From Beijerinckia mobilis (GTDB lineage: Bacteria; Pseudomonadota; Alphaproteobacteria; Rhizobiales; Beijerinckiaceae): a stretch of 64,000 bases of DNA. Positions 1 to 8,921 of this stretch are shown in pieces (within the stretch, counting starts at the first letter, position 1; each line of letters opens with the position of its first letter). Location of the stretch: contig NZ_JQJH01000002.1 in NCBI RefSeq assembly GCF_000745425.1, positions 248,001-312,000 of the forward strand, in the 5' to 3' direction. The position numbers and the translations under genes are program-made. Below the pieces are notes generated by a model that saw nothing but the letters and a program-made list of their open reading frames with translations, had not been told where the DNA came from and did not search any database.

Positions 1-553
1 CTTCTCCTGCCGCCGCGCGTCTCTGATCCGGTCCTTTGCACGCGCATGGCGGAGTGGAACCAGACGATGCATTTTCCAGGCAGACGCGCCAAGGTGATTT
101 TGGCAAGATAATCTGCCGGGGTGCTTTACAATGTTCGCGAGGCGTTGGGGTTAAGATTTCGTCAACCTTAATGGTTTCTTATGCGTCACAGAAGGGGGAA
201 TGGACAGATCGCCTTACACCCCGTCTTCTGCCGCACCTCCGGCATGGTCCGCGAGATTCCGGCGGTGGCACAGGCATTTCTGAAATCGCTTCGATTTCAT
301 GTCGTCCCCGATCAAAAACTGATATGATTTACCGGGAATATCCGTCGGGTTCAGGTTCGGGCTTCACGAAGCTTGAGAGGGCGCGACAAGCTGGATCTCT
401 CCGTTCAACGATGGTCGCACGATGGTGTTTTGGTCTTTTCCCTGGCAGAGATATGTCCGGCGCATCAAAGCCGCCCCAGGCTTGTTCTCCCGCCAGATGC
501 GGATGCGGTCGTGCCGTTCGCGGCAAGGGATGTCCAAAGGGATCTCCGAAGGG
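1..553. other. Left window edge without a supported gene
   Basis: I see no supported gene here. The open frames that cross it in several phases lack family features, and the frame leading into the next gene only becomes convincing at the signal peptide from 554. In related genomes rpmB often precedes the DUF3108 gene, but no L28 coding sequence is visible. Confidence 0.4.
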
Positions 554-1408
554 ATGGGCCGGCGCCAGGACGAGGTGAGGCCATCCTTTCTCCTTATCGC
601 CACCGCTCTTGGCATTCCGGCCGGCCTTGTAGCTGGCCTCGCGACGCCAGCGGCGGCGGATATGATCCGCGCGCAATATCGGCTGAGCTTGGTGGGTCTT
701 GAGATCGGCAATGCCATAGCGACCGGCAATGTTGAGCCTTCCCATTACAAGATCGATCTCAACGCGCGGCTTACAGGCGTCGCGGCCATGGTTTCCAACA
801 TGCGGCTCGCCTTCGCCTCGACGGGCGCGCTTCATAGCGGTTCGGTTCTGCCGGCCTCTTACGCAACGACGAGCGGTACCGAGCAAGAGACGCACACGGT
901 CCGCATGCGGCTGAAGTCAGGGACTGTGAAGGCTTTGGATATTTCCCCCCCATTCGAGGATTGGGAGGGCCGGGTGCCGGTGACCGAAGCCTTGAAACGC
1001 AATATTCTCGATCCGACCAGCGCGCTCATCATGGCGGTTCCAGAGAATCAGCCTTTGGTGGGACCAGCCGCCTGCAACCGGACCTTGCGCATCTACGACG
1101 GGTATATCCGCTATGATGTGGCACTCAGCTATGCGGGAACGCGTGACGTCCAGGTGACGGGTTATTCCGGGCCGGTTTCCGTCTGTGCCGCCCGCTATCG
1201 GCCGATTGCCGGCCATAAGCTTGATTCGCAATCGACCCGTTTCATGGCCGAGAACCGGGAAATCGAGGCTTGGCTCGCGCCGGTTGAAAAGGCGCATGTC
1301 GTCGTCCCCGTCCATGTTTCCCTGATGACGCTTGCTGGCCTTGCCGTGGTCGAGGCGACCGAATTTTCGGTCGAACCGTCATCCACCATGACCGCGCGGA
1401 GCCGTTAG
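554..1408 (+). CDS. DUF3108 domain secreted protein
   Basis: This is a protein of about 284 residues with an N-terminal export signal (basic start, hydrophobic stretch at roughly 12-32 ending in an AAAD-type cleavage site) followed by a DUF3108 domain. Its function is unknown; members are predicted periplasmic or envelope beta-rich proteins. The frame is open further upstream (from 422), but the earlier in-frame starts would bury the signal peptide behind an arginine-rich leader. The ATG at 554 is therefore preferred, with 530 as the alternative; neither has a well-spaced ribosome binding site. In Rhizobiales this gene commonly lies just upstream of an SUV3-like helicase, as it does here about 390 bp away. 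A small GC-rich hairpin follows the stop. Confidence 0.75.
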   Translation: MGRRQDEVRPSFLLIATALGIPAGLVAGLATPAAADMIRAQYRLSLVGLEIGNAIATGNVEPSHYKIDLNARLTGVAAMVSNMRLAFASTGALHSGSVLPASYATTSGTEQETHTVRMRLKSGTVKALDISPPFEDWEGRVPVTEALKRNILDPTSALIMAVPENQPLVGPAACNRTLRIYDGYIRYDVALSYAGTRDVQVTGYSGPVSVCAARYRPIAGHKLDSQSTRFMAENREIEAWLAPVEKAHVVVPVHVSLMTLAGLAVVEATEFSVEPSSTMTARSR

Positions 1409-1429
1409 CGCGTTTCCCCGGTCACGCGG

Positions 1430-1461
1430 CGGCGGCATTCTTCCGATTGCCGCCGTTATTT
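1430..1461 (+). terminator. Probable intrinsic terminator after the DUF3108 gene
   Basis: An 8-bp GC-rich stem (CGGCGGCA at 1430-1437 with TGCCGCCG at 1448-1455) is followed by TTATTT. It lies 21 bp after the stop codon. The T tract is short, so efficiency is uncertain. Confidence 0.5.
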
Positions 1462-1798
1462 CCCGCCAGTCTTGCGATTTCCTGAAGGGCTGGCGGAAGC
1501 GCTTGCAAATCCGCATATTATCCGAAACGATGCATCATCCTTTGGCGGAATGCTCCTGTCTGCTGTAGGCGGGGAATCTGCATAAGGGTCTGGACCTGAC
1601 AGCGGGGCTGGATTGCATGGTTTTTCCGCCGGAACTGCGGATCGGATATTTGATCGTGCGAAGTGATTTGCCTTGGATGCCGCTCGCCCTCCGCCGTTTT
1701 CAAAAGCGGTCCGGATGCTGGCGCGCTTTTCCGTCCGCGCCGCAAGCGTTTACGCCTCTTGGGCTTGCCGCCTTCGCCTCAGCTTCGCCGAGTCGTGA
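1462..1798. other. Intergenic region before the helicase gene
   Basis: I see no gene here. It presumably holds the promoter of the downstream helicase gene. No operator or RNA structure stands out. Confidence 0.4.
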
Positions 1799-4700
1799 AT
1801 GAATTTCGTTCTCCCGGCTGACCCCTTAAAGCCCCAGGATCGCACCAAAGAGCGCGCCAAGGATCGCTCAAAGGGGGTCACGATCCTGTTGGGCCCGACC
1901 AATACGGGCAAGACGCATTACGCTATTGAGCGTATGCTGTCCCATCCTTCCGGCATGATCGGCCTGCCGCTGCGGCTTCTGGCCCGTGAAGTCTATAATC
2001 GTGTCGTCGAAAAGGCCGGCGTCAATGCCGTGGCACTCGTCACCGGCGAGGAGAAGATCAAGCCGCCATCGCCGCGTTACTGGATCTCGACCGTCGAGGC
2101 TATGCCGCGCGATCTCGATCTCTCCTTTGTGGCGGTGGATGAAATCCAGCTTGCCTGTGATTTCGATCGCGGCCACGTTTTTACCGACCGGCTATTGAAC
2201 CGGCGTGGCCGTGACGAGACGCTATTGATCGGCGCCGCCACAATGCAGAAGGCGCTCGCCGAGCTTCTGCCCGGGGCGCATTTCTTGTCGCGGCCGCGTC
2301 TGTCGAAACTCAGTTTCGCCGGAGAGAAGAAGATGGCGCGGCTGCCGCGGCGCAGCGCCATCGTCGCCTTTTCGGCTGAGGAAGTCTATGCGATCGCCGA
2401 ATGGATTCGGCGCCAGCGCGGTGGCGCGGCGGTGGTGCTCGGCGCCTTGTCACCGCGTACACGCAATGCCCAGGTCGAGATGTATCAGAACGGCGATGTG
2501 GATTACATCGTCGCCACCGATGCCATTGGCATGGGCCTCAATCTCGATGTCGACCATATTGCTTTTGCCGCCGACCGGAAATTTGACGGAAGGCATTATC
2601 GGCGCCTGTCGCCGGCGGAATTCGGCCAGATCGCCGGGCGCGCGGGCCGCCACGTCAAGGATGGCACTTTCGGCACCACCGGCCGCTGTCCTCCCTTCGA
2701 CGAGGATTTGATCGAGGCGCTGGAGGACCATCGTTTCGATTCCGCCACTCTGCTGCAATGGCGCAACACCGACCTCGATTTCTCTTCGATCGCCGACCTT
2801 GTCCATTCCCTGGATCTGTCGCCGCGGGAGCCGCGACTCACCCGTGCACCGCTCGCCATCGATCAGATGGTGCTTGACGCAGCCGCCCGCGATGCCATGG
2901 TGCAACGCACCGCGACCAATCGGGGTGATGTCGCACGTCTCTGGGAATGCTGCCAGATTCCGGATTACCGGAAGCTTTCCCCGGCCGCTCACGCGGAACT
3001 CGTGCTGGCCGTTTATGGTTTCGTCGTCCGCGCCGGACGTATTCCCGAGGACTGGCTGGCGCGTCATGTCGAAGGCATCGCCCGGGTCGATGGCGACATC
3101 GATGCTTTGTCCGCGCGCATCGCGCAATGCCGCACATGGACCTTTATTGCCAACCGTTCCGACTGGTTGGCCGATCCGCGGCATTGGCAGGGCGTGACGC
3201 GTCAGGTAGAGGACACATTATCCGACGCTTTGCATGAGCGGCTCGCCCAGAGGTTCGTCGACCGCCGGACGAGTGTCCTCATGCGCCGTTTGAGAGAGAA
3301 TGCGATCATGGAAGCGGAAGTCACCACCAATGGCGAAGTGATGGTGGAAGGCCAGCACGTGGGCCAGCTCAATGGATTTCGCTTCACGGCCGATCCGCAG
3401 GCCGCCGGTGAAGCGGCAAAGGCCCTGAACGCCGCGGCGCAAAAAGCCTTGGCGAGCGAGATCGAAGCCCGGGCCAATCGTGTCCATGAGGCGGTGGACG
3501 AGGCTTTCGTTCTCGCCAATGACGGCGTCATCCGCTGGCTTGGCGAGCCAGTCGGCAGGATCATCGCCGGGGAGCATCTGCTTGAGCCCCGCGTGCGCGT
3601 CCTTGCCGATGAGCAATTGAGCGGTCAGGCCCTGGAGCAGGTCCAGCGGCGTCTCGATCTCTGGCTCGGCCAGCATGTGAAGAAATATCTCGGAGCGCTC
3701 GCCGAATTGGAAAAGGGCGAGGGGCTTGAAGGCATCGCCCGTGGCATTGCCTTTCAGGTGGCCGAATCACTCGGCGTGCTGGAACGCTCGAAAGTTGCCG
3801 ATGAGGTGAAGAATCTGGCGCAGGAAACCCGCGCCGCCTTGCGCAAATTCGGCATTCGTTTCGGCGCCTATCATCTTTACCTGCCGGCCTTGCTCAAGCC
3901 CGCTCCCCGCGCGCTCGCGGCTCAGCTTTGGGCCTTGAAGAATGGCGGTGTCGAAGAGGTGAAGGGGCTCGATGAAGTGCCACATCTGGCATCGTCCGGC
4001 CGCACTTCCTTCGTCGCCGACAAGGAAATTCCAAAGGGTTTCTATCGCGCCGCCGGCTTTTCCGTCTGCGGGGACCGGGCGGTGCGCGTCGATATTCTCG
4101 AGCGCCTTGCCGATCTGATTCGCCCCGCCGTCTCCTATCGGCCGGGAACCACCCCGGGTGAACCGCCAGCGGGTACCGCCGACGGTGATGGATTCGTCGT
4201 AACCGTGGCCATGACCTCGCTTGCCGGCTGTTCGGGGGAAAGCTTCGCCTCCATTCTGCGCGCGCTCGGCTATCAATCGGAACAGCGTAAGGGGCCGGCG
4301 ATCACCCAGAAGCTGGTGCCGCTTGCCGCGACCGAACCGGTGCAGCCTGTGGCCGCGCATGAGGGCGGTGCCGATACCGCAATGGCATCATCGGAAGAAA
4401 CTGCAGTGGTGGCGGCGGATGCGGCGACTGGCGATGTAGTGACCCCGGAAATGGGCGCGGACACCCAGGAAGAATCAGCCGCTGCGGAAGCTTTGACCGT
4501 GCCCGGCGTACCGCAAGAAAGCATTGTCGAGGAACCGGCGGTGTCTGTGGCGCCGGCGCAGGAGGGCGAGAGCCAGACGGCTGCGTTGGAAGTTGCTCCC
4601 ACCGAGGCGGTTGTCACAACAGCAGAAAAAGTGGAGGTGCCGGAGGCCGTTGCCGATTCTGCAACCGCTCTCGCTGAAACGCCGGAACCGGCCGAGGCCG

Positions 4701-5335
4701 GGGCTGTGAGCACCGAAACCGCGGAAACAAGCGAGAACCCGGCGGAGCCAGTCGCCGAGGAGGTTTTGATCGAGGTTTGGCGGCCGCATCGCCAGCACCA
4801 TGCCCGCCGCCCAGATCATCGCGGCAGGCGTCCTCAGGCGGAGCGCGCGGGCGAGGCTGGACAGCAACGCCCGAGAGGGAGATCCGAACACGGAAGGCAT
4901 GAGCATCGGGGGCCGGCACAAGCCAACGTGCCCCAAGCCAACGCGCCCCAAGCCGATGCTTCTCAAGCTGATGCTCAAGGCGGCCAACCGCCAGTGGCGG
5001 AAGCCGCCGAGGCCAAGACGCAGCAGGCGGGCGCCCATCATTATCGTGGCAAAGGTGCGCCCGGGGGGGCCTCGGGGCGCGAGGATCAGAAATCACAGCG
5101 GCCGCGAGGCAGGGGCGATCAGCGCAATGACCAGAACCGGCCCGAAAGGTCCGGTCAGAATCGCGGCAATGCGCAACGCTCCCATCAGCAGCGTTCGGGG
5201 GAAGGGGAGCGCGGGCAAAATCGCGGACATTTCTCGACCGAACGGCGCGGCGGCGGCGAGCGGCCGATTGATCCCAATTCGCCCTTCGCCAAACTGGCGG
5301 CGCTCAAGGCGCAGCTCGAGGACAAGAACAAATAG
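1799..5335 (+). CDS. SUV3-like DExH RNA helicase with low-complexity C-terminal tail
   Basis: This is an ATP-dependent RNA helicase of the SUV3-like (mitochondrial degradosome helicase) family, 1178 residues. Visible motifs are Walker A GPTNTGKT at 32-39, a DEIQ box at 114-117 and motif VI QIAGRAGR at 277-284. The conserved helicase and C-terminal helical regions run to about residue 830. After that comes an Ala/Glu/Val/Pro-rich acidic stretch (about 860-980) and then a strongly basic Arg/Gly/Gln/His-rich tail to about 1150, typical of unstructured RNA-binding tails. The tail holds a short Gln-Ala-(Asn/Asp) repeat encoded by four 15-bp units. The S4-domain gene that often follows this helicase in relatives is absent. 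Role in RNA turnover is inferred from the family. Confidence 0.9.
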   Translation: MNFVLPADPLKPQDRTKERAKDRSKGVTILLGPTNTGKTHYAIERMLSHPSGMIGLPLRLLAREVYNRVVEKAGVNAVALVTGEEKIKPPSPRYWISTVEAMPRDLDLSFVAVDEIQLACDFDRGHVFTDRLLNRRGRDETLLIGAATMQKALAELLPGAHFLSRPRLSKLSFAGEKKMARLPRRSAIVAFSAEEVYAIAEWIRRQRGGAAVVLGALSPRTRNAQVEMYQNGDVDYIVATDAIGMGLNLDVDHIAFAADRKFDGRHYRRLSPAEFGQIAGRAGRHVKDGTFGTTGRCPPFDEDLIEALEDHRFDSATLLQWRNTDLDFSSIADLVHSLDLSPREPRLTRAPLAIDQMVLDAAARDAMVQRTATNRGDVARLWECCQIPDYRKLSPAAHAELVLAVYGFVVRAGRIPEDWLARHVEGIARVDGDIDALSARIAQCRTWTFIANRSDWLADPRHWQGVTRQVEDTLSDALHERLAQRFVDRRTSVLMRRLRENAIMEAEVTTNGEVMVEGQHVGQLNGFRFTADPQAAGEAAKALNAAAQKALASEIEARANRVHEAVDEAFVLANDGVIRWLGEPVGRIIAGEHLLEPRVRVLADEQLSGQALEQVQRRLDLWLGQHVKKYLGALAELEKGEGLEGIARGIAFQVAESLGVLERSKVADEVKNLAQETRAALRKFGIRFGAYHLYLPALLKPAPRALAAQLWALKNGGVEEVKGLDEVPHLASSGRTSFVADKEIPKGFYRAAGFSVCGDRAVRVDILERLADLIRPAVSYRPGTTPGEPPAGTADGDGFVVTVAMTSLAGCSGESFASILRALGYQSEQRKGPAITQKLVPLAATEPVQPVAAHEGGADTAMASSEETAVVAADAATGDVVTPEMGADTQEESAAAEALTVPGVPQESIVEEPAVSVAPAQEGESQTAALEVAPTEAVVTTAEKVEVPEAVADSATALAETPEPAEAGAVSTETAETSENPAEPVAEEVLIEVWRPHRQHHARRPDHRGRRPQAERAGEAGQQRPRGRSEHGRHEHRGPAQANVPQANAPQADASQADAQGGQPPVAEAAEAKTQQAGAHHYRGKGAPGGASGREDQKSQRPRGRGDQRNDQNRPERSGQNRGNAQRSHQQRSGEGERGQNRGHFSTERRGGGERPIDPNSPFAKLAALKAQLEDKNK
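4919..4978 (+). repeat. Four 15-bp tandem units inside the helicase tail
   Basis: Units begin at 4919, 4934, 4949 and 4964, each starting CAAGC. The first two differ at a single base; the third and fourth have diverged. They keep the reading frame and encode the PQAN/SQAD-like protein repeat. Such units can change number by slippage, giving length variation in the tail. Confidence 0.7.
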
Positions 5336-5393
5336 GCGTCTCCATCCCGAAAATATTTCGGAGAAGCGCCGATAACGATTCGGCGAATGGCGA

Positions 5394-5427
5394 TTCCGCT
5401 CAGACTATGTGCATAGTCTGAGCGGAA
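5394..5427. terminator. Long perfect hairpin downstream of the helicase gene
   Basis: Arms of 16 bp (5394-5409 and 5412-5427) pair perfectly around a 2-nt centre. No T tract follows on the plus strand, so this may be a processing or stabilising hairpin rather than a classical terminator. A smaller palindrome (CCGAAA-ATA-TTTCGG, 5347-5361) precedes it. Confidence 0.5.
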
Positions 5428-5596
5428 CGGCGTCGTGGGCTGGAGTCGCGCAGAAGAGGGCATTGGGCGGATCGTTCAGACGATTTTCCTTATGGCCCCC
5501 TCTCGAGCCTATCGTGGAGCTAACGGCGTTTGCGCGCGGAAATATGTATGATGCAACGGGAGGCGATGAATTCTCCCGGTCAGGGAGGAGCATATC

Positions 5597-5797
5597 ATGT
5601 CGCCGGTCTGGCTTTTGGCATTGATCCCCTATGTGGGGCTTTTATGGGTGACGCTCTACAATCGCGCCGAACCTGAAATCTTTGGTTTTCCCTTCTTCTA
5701 TTGGTACCAGCTCGCCTGGGTGCCGATAACCTCGCTGCTGCTTTACATCGTCTATCGCAGTCTCCAGAAGGCGGGGCGCGTCTCCCATGACGACTGA
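5597..5797 (+). CDS. DUF3311 small membrane protein
   Basis: This 66-residue protein has two hydrophobic segments (about 4-20 and 35-57) and belongs to the DUF3311 family, which accompanies sodium/solute symporters. A GGGAGGAG ribosome binding site sits just before the ATG. The end of the gene overlaps the start of the symporter gene by 11 bp, so the two are almost certainly co-translated. It is probably an accessory subunit or assembly factor of the transporter; this is inferred from the fixed gene pairing and not shown by any motif. Confidence 0.85.
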   Translation: MSPVWLLALIPYVGLLWVTLYNRAEPEIFGFPFFYWYQLAWVPITSLLLYIVYRSLQKAGRVSHDD

Positions 5798-7286
5798 GAT
5801 CGATTATACGGCGCTCGGCGTCTTTCTGTTCTTTTTCGTGCTCGTGACGGTCATGGGCTTCATCGCCGCTTATTGGCGCCGGCCTGAAACGCTCGCTCAT
5901 ATCGATGAATGGGGATTGGGCGGGCGGCAGTTTGGAACCTGGATTACCTGGTTTCTCGTCGGCGGCGATTTTTATACGGCCTATACGGTCATTGCCGTTC
6001 CCGCGCTCGTCTATGCCACCGGCGCCTTCGGTTTCTTCGCGCTCCCCTATACGATCATCGTCTATCCTTTCGTCTTCGCAGTCATGCCCCTTCTGTGGAA
6101 GGTCGCGAAAGACAATAATTACGTCACCGCTGCCGATGTTGTGCATGGCCGTTACGGTTCCCGCGCGCTCGAACTCGCGGTCGCGGGCACCGGTGTCATC
6201 GCCACAATGCCCTATATCGCGCTGCAGCTCGTCGGCATGGCGGTCGCCATTCAGGCTTTGGGGATCACCGGCGAAATTCCGCTGGTCATCGCCTTTCTGG
6301 TGCTTGCCCTCTATACCTATTCGTCGGGCCTCAGGGCACCGGCGCTGATCGCCTTCGTCAAGGACATCATGATCTATATCGTGGTGCTCGTCGCCATCGG
6401 CATCGTTCCCTTCAAGCTGGGCGGCTACGGGGCCGTGTTCCACGCGGCGCAGAAAGCCTTCGAGACCAAGGGATCTGGCGGGATTCTCCTGTCATCGCAA
6501 CAGATCATTCCCTATGCCTCGCTGGCGCTCGGTTCGGCGCTTGCTGCCTTTATGTATCCACATACGTTGACCGGTGTGTTCGCCAGCAGAAGCCGGAATA
6601 CGATCCGCAAGAACGCCATGCTGTTGCCGGCCTACACATTGCTGCTCGGCCTTTTGGCCCTGCTCGGCTATATGGGGCATGCGGCGGGCCTCAAACTCGC
6701 CCATAATAATGATGTTGTGCCGGCACTGTTCCAGACCTTGTTCCCGAGCTGGTTCGCGGGTTTTGCCTTTGCCGCGATCGCTGTCGGTGCGCTGGTGCCT
6801 GCGGCAGTGATGAGCATTGGCGCCGCCAATCTCTTCACGCGCAATTTCTGGAAGGCCTATGTTCATCCGCAGGTGACACCGGCGGGCGAGGCGCAGGTCG
6901 CCAAGATTACCTCCATGCTGGTGAAGGTCGGCGCGCTGCTCGTTATCATCTATCTGCCGACACAGTTCGCGCTCGATCTGCAATTGCTCGGCGGTCTGTG
7001 GATTCTGCAGACTTTTCCTGCTCTCATTTTCGGCCTCTACACGCGGTTCTTCAAGGCAAAGGCCCTGCTCCTCGGCTGGGCCGTCGGTCTCACCGTCGGA
7101 ACCTATTTCGCCTGGAGCGACGGGCTGAAGCCCCTGCACAAGATCGCTTATGGGAGCGACAGCGTCACCATCTATGTCGGTCTCATCGCGCTGGTCCTGA
7201 ACATAGTCGTCGCGACCTTGTTCAGCCTGTTCCTGCCGGCTGATCGTCCACAGGAACAAGCGGCTGCACCTTCTTCCATCGGGTGA
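5787..7286 (+). CDS. Sodium:solute symporter, monocarboxylate (MctP-like)
   Basis: This is a 499-residue inner-membrane transporter of the SSS family with about 13 hydrophobic segments. The pairing with DUF3311 and the overall sequence (a GRQFGTW stretch near residue 47, a YTAYTVIAVPALVYATG-like segment near 64-80) resemble MctP-type permeases, which import lactate, pyruvate or other small organic acids with a cation. The substrate cannot be read from sequence alone. The start overlaps the DUF3311 gene. The short gap to the convergent CBS-domain gene holds an imperfect GC-rich inverted repeat that may end both transcripts. Confidence 0.85.
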   Translation: MTTEIDYTALGVFLFFFVLVTVMGFIAAYWRRPETLAHIDEWGLGGRQFGTWITWFLVGGDFYTAYTVIAVPALVYATGAFGFFALPYTIIVYPFVFAVMPLLWKVAKDNNYVTAADVVHGRYGSRALELAVAGTGVIATMPYIALQLVGMAVAIQALGITGEIPLVIAFLVLALYTYSSGLRAPALIAFVKDIMIYIVVLVAIGIVPFKLGGYGAVFHAAQKAFETKGSGGILLSSQQIIPYASLALGSALAAFMYPHTLTGVFASRSRNTIRKNAMLLPAYTLLLGLLALLGYMGHAAGLKLAHNNDVVPALFQTLFPSWFAGFAFAAIAVGALVPAAVMSIGAANLFTRNFWKAYVHPQVTPAGEAQVAKITSMLVKVGALLVIIYLPTQFALDLQLLGGLWILQTFPALIFGLYTRFFKAKALLLGWAVGLTVGTYFAWSDGLKPLHKIAYGSDSVTIYVGLIALVLNIVVATLFSLFLPADRPQEQAAAPSSIG

Positions 7287-7398
7287 ATGATAACGGCCTC
7301 GTCGATTGCAATCGCTGCGATCGATGGGGCCTTGCGGCAAGATGTCGGATGATCCGAGGCCGCGCTGGTTGTCACGAGCCTGCGCGGCGGTGGAAGCC

Positions 7399-8076
7399 TC
7401 AATCGTAGGCGGCGATCATTTCGTCGGATATGCTGCGCACGCCAGGCACCGTCTCGACAAGGGCCCGCAACGCCTTGCGTTCCTCGGGGGAACCGACGAG
7501 CCCCCAGAGATGGGCGACGCCCTTTGTGACGACGATGTTGCGCTCGCCGAAATCGGTCCAGGATTGGTTGGCAAGCCGCGACAGGATTTCCCTGCGGATT
7601 GCCCGGTCGTCATCCAGCGTTTCATGCTGCATTGTCACTGTGCTGGCGAGCGCCTGGATGAGATTTGCGCGGCTGACGATCCCGATGAGCCTGCCGTCGC
7701 GCACGATCGGTATGCGCTTGATGCGATGCTTTTCCATCAGAGTGGCGATTTCGGACAGCGGCGTGTCCTCGGCGGCCGTCACGAGATGCGGTGACATGAC
7801 CTCGCCGACCTTGCGCCCATGGGATTTCGCGTAATCTTCCGAAAGAATGGTCGCCGGAAGGATGGCCTCCATCCACCACGGCCTCCGTTTTTCCGTGTCG
7901 ACCTCCTTGCGGTGGATCAGATCCGCTTCGCTCAGGATGCCTATCAGGCGTCCTTCGCCGTCGACGACCGGCAAGGCGCTGATGTCGTGATCGACAAGCC
8001 GTTTGGCGGCTTCCGCAATATCGTCTTCGGGTCCGATGGTAATGACATTGTGTACCATGACATCGCTGGCGTTCAT
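7399..8076 (-). CDS. CBS-CBS-BON domain protein
   Basis: This 225-residue cytoplasmic protein carries two CBS domains (about 1-60 and 90-150, each with the ISALPVVD / KRIPIVRDG type core) and a C-terminal BON domain (about 155-222). CBS pairs bind adenine nucleotides or other ligands and usually regulate partner proteins; BON domains bind phospholipid or other surfaces. No catalytic domain is present, so a regulatory or stress role is likely. It is transcribed convergently to the symporter gene and alone. The ATG start gives the first CBS domain directly at the N-terminus, as usual in this family. Confidence 0.85.
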   Translation of the reverse strand: MNASDVMVHNVITIGPEDDIAEAAKRLVDHDISALPVVDGEGRLIGILSEADLIHRKEVDTEKRRPWWMEAILPATILSEDYAKSHGRKVGEVMSPHLVTAAEDTPLSEIATLMEKHRIKRIPIVRDGRLIGIVSRANLIQALASTVTMQHETLDDDRAIRREILSRLANQSWTDFGERNIVVTKGVAHLWGLVGSPEERKALRALVETVPGVRSISDEMIAAYD

Positions 8077-8213
8077 GACCGGCCCTCGCGTTGATCAGAG
8101 GTTATGTCATACAGGCTAGCAGTTTTCCGTGACGCTGCTATTTCATTGTAATTGTGTAAGTATGGCTTTGGCCACGGTCAGGATGCCGGCCGGACCGGAG
8201 GCTTGGAAAGGGG

Positions 8214-8921
8214 TCAGCGGTGCAGCAGGCGCCCGGGCTCGGCGAGACGTGCCTGCCATTGGCTGCGCACCAATTCGGGATCCTCATGTTCCTCCTGCGG
8301 ATAGCCGAGGCACAGATAGGCGATGAACTGCCACTCAGCCGGCACGTCGAGCGTCTTCTTCAGGACATCGGGATGCAGGATCGACACCCAGCCGAGGCCG
8401 AGGCCACGTGCCCGCGCGGCGAGCCAGAGGATTTGAATGGCGGCGACGACCGAATAGGAGAGGGTTTCCGGCATGGTGAGACGGCCGAGCCTTTTGCCGG
8501 CCAGCGTCTCCATATCGCAAAAGACGGCGAGATGAATCGGTGCTTCCCTGAGACCCGACAATTTGAGTCGCGCATAACGGGCGGCGCGCTCGCCCTCATA
8601 GGTCTTGAGCGCCTCGGCATTGCAGAGATTGAAATCCTCGATCACCTTCTGGCGGCGCTCGCGGCTTTCGACGCTGATGAACCGCCATGGCTGGCTGTTG
8701 CCGACGGAGGGCGCGAGCGTCGCCATCGACACCAGTTCCTCGACGAGAGCCTGAGGCACCGGATCCGTCCGGAAACGGCGGACATCGCGGCGCCAGCGAA
8801 ACAGATCGATCAATTGCTCGAAGAAGGCGTCATCGAACACGGGAGGATGCTGACACGTATGGGCCGGGTCTGTTTGTGACGGGGCAAAATCCATAGCTCT
8901 CTCAAGGGGCTTGCTCCGCAT
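8214..8921 (-). CDS. bluB: 5,6-dimethylbenzimidazole synthase BluB
   Basis: BluB is an oxygen-dependent flavodestructase of the nitroreductase fold that converts reduced FMN to 5,6-dimethylbenzimidazole, the lower ligand of cobalamin. The 235-residue protein has the family's RRDVRRF motif near 35-41, the APSVGNSQPWRF FMN-binding segment and the GLGLGWVSILHP segment. The ATG at 8921 overlaps the stop of the upstream MaoC gene as TGATG, which fixes this start over a longer in-frame extension and implies translational coupling. No other cobalamin genes lie in the window, so the partner here is metabolically unexpected. Confidence 0.88.
   Translation of the reverse strand: MRSKPLERAMDFAPSQTDPAHTCQHPPVFDDAFFEQLIDLFRWRRDVRRFRTDPVPQALVEELVSMATLAPSVGNSQPWRFISVESRERRQKVIEDFNLCNAEALKTYEGERAARYARLKLSGLREAPIHLAVFCDMETLAGKRLGRLTMPETLSYSVVAAIQILWLAARARGLGLGWVSILHPDVLKKTLDVPAEWQFIAYLCLGYPQEEHEDPELVRSQWQARLAEPGRLLHR

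Noticed and set aside
36-578. A 180-codon frame at the left edge
   Set aside because: It overlaps the DUF3108 gene in another phase and its translation is Arg/Gly/Pro-rich without any domain.
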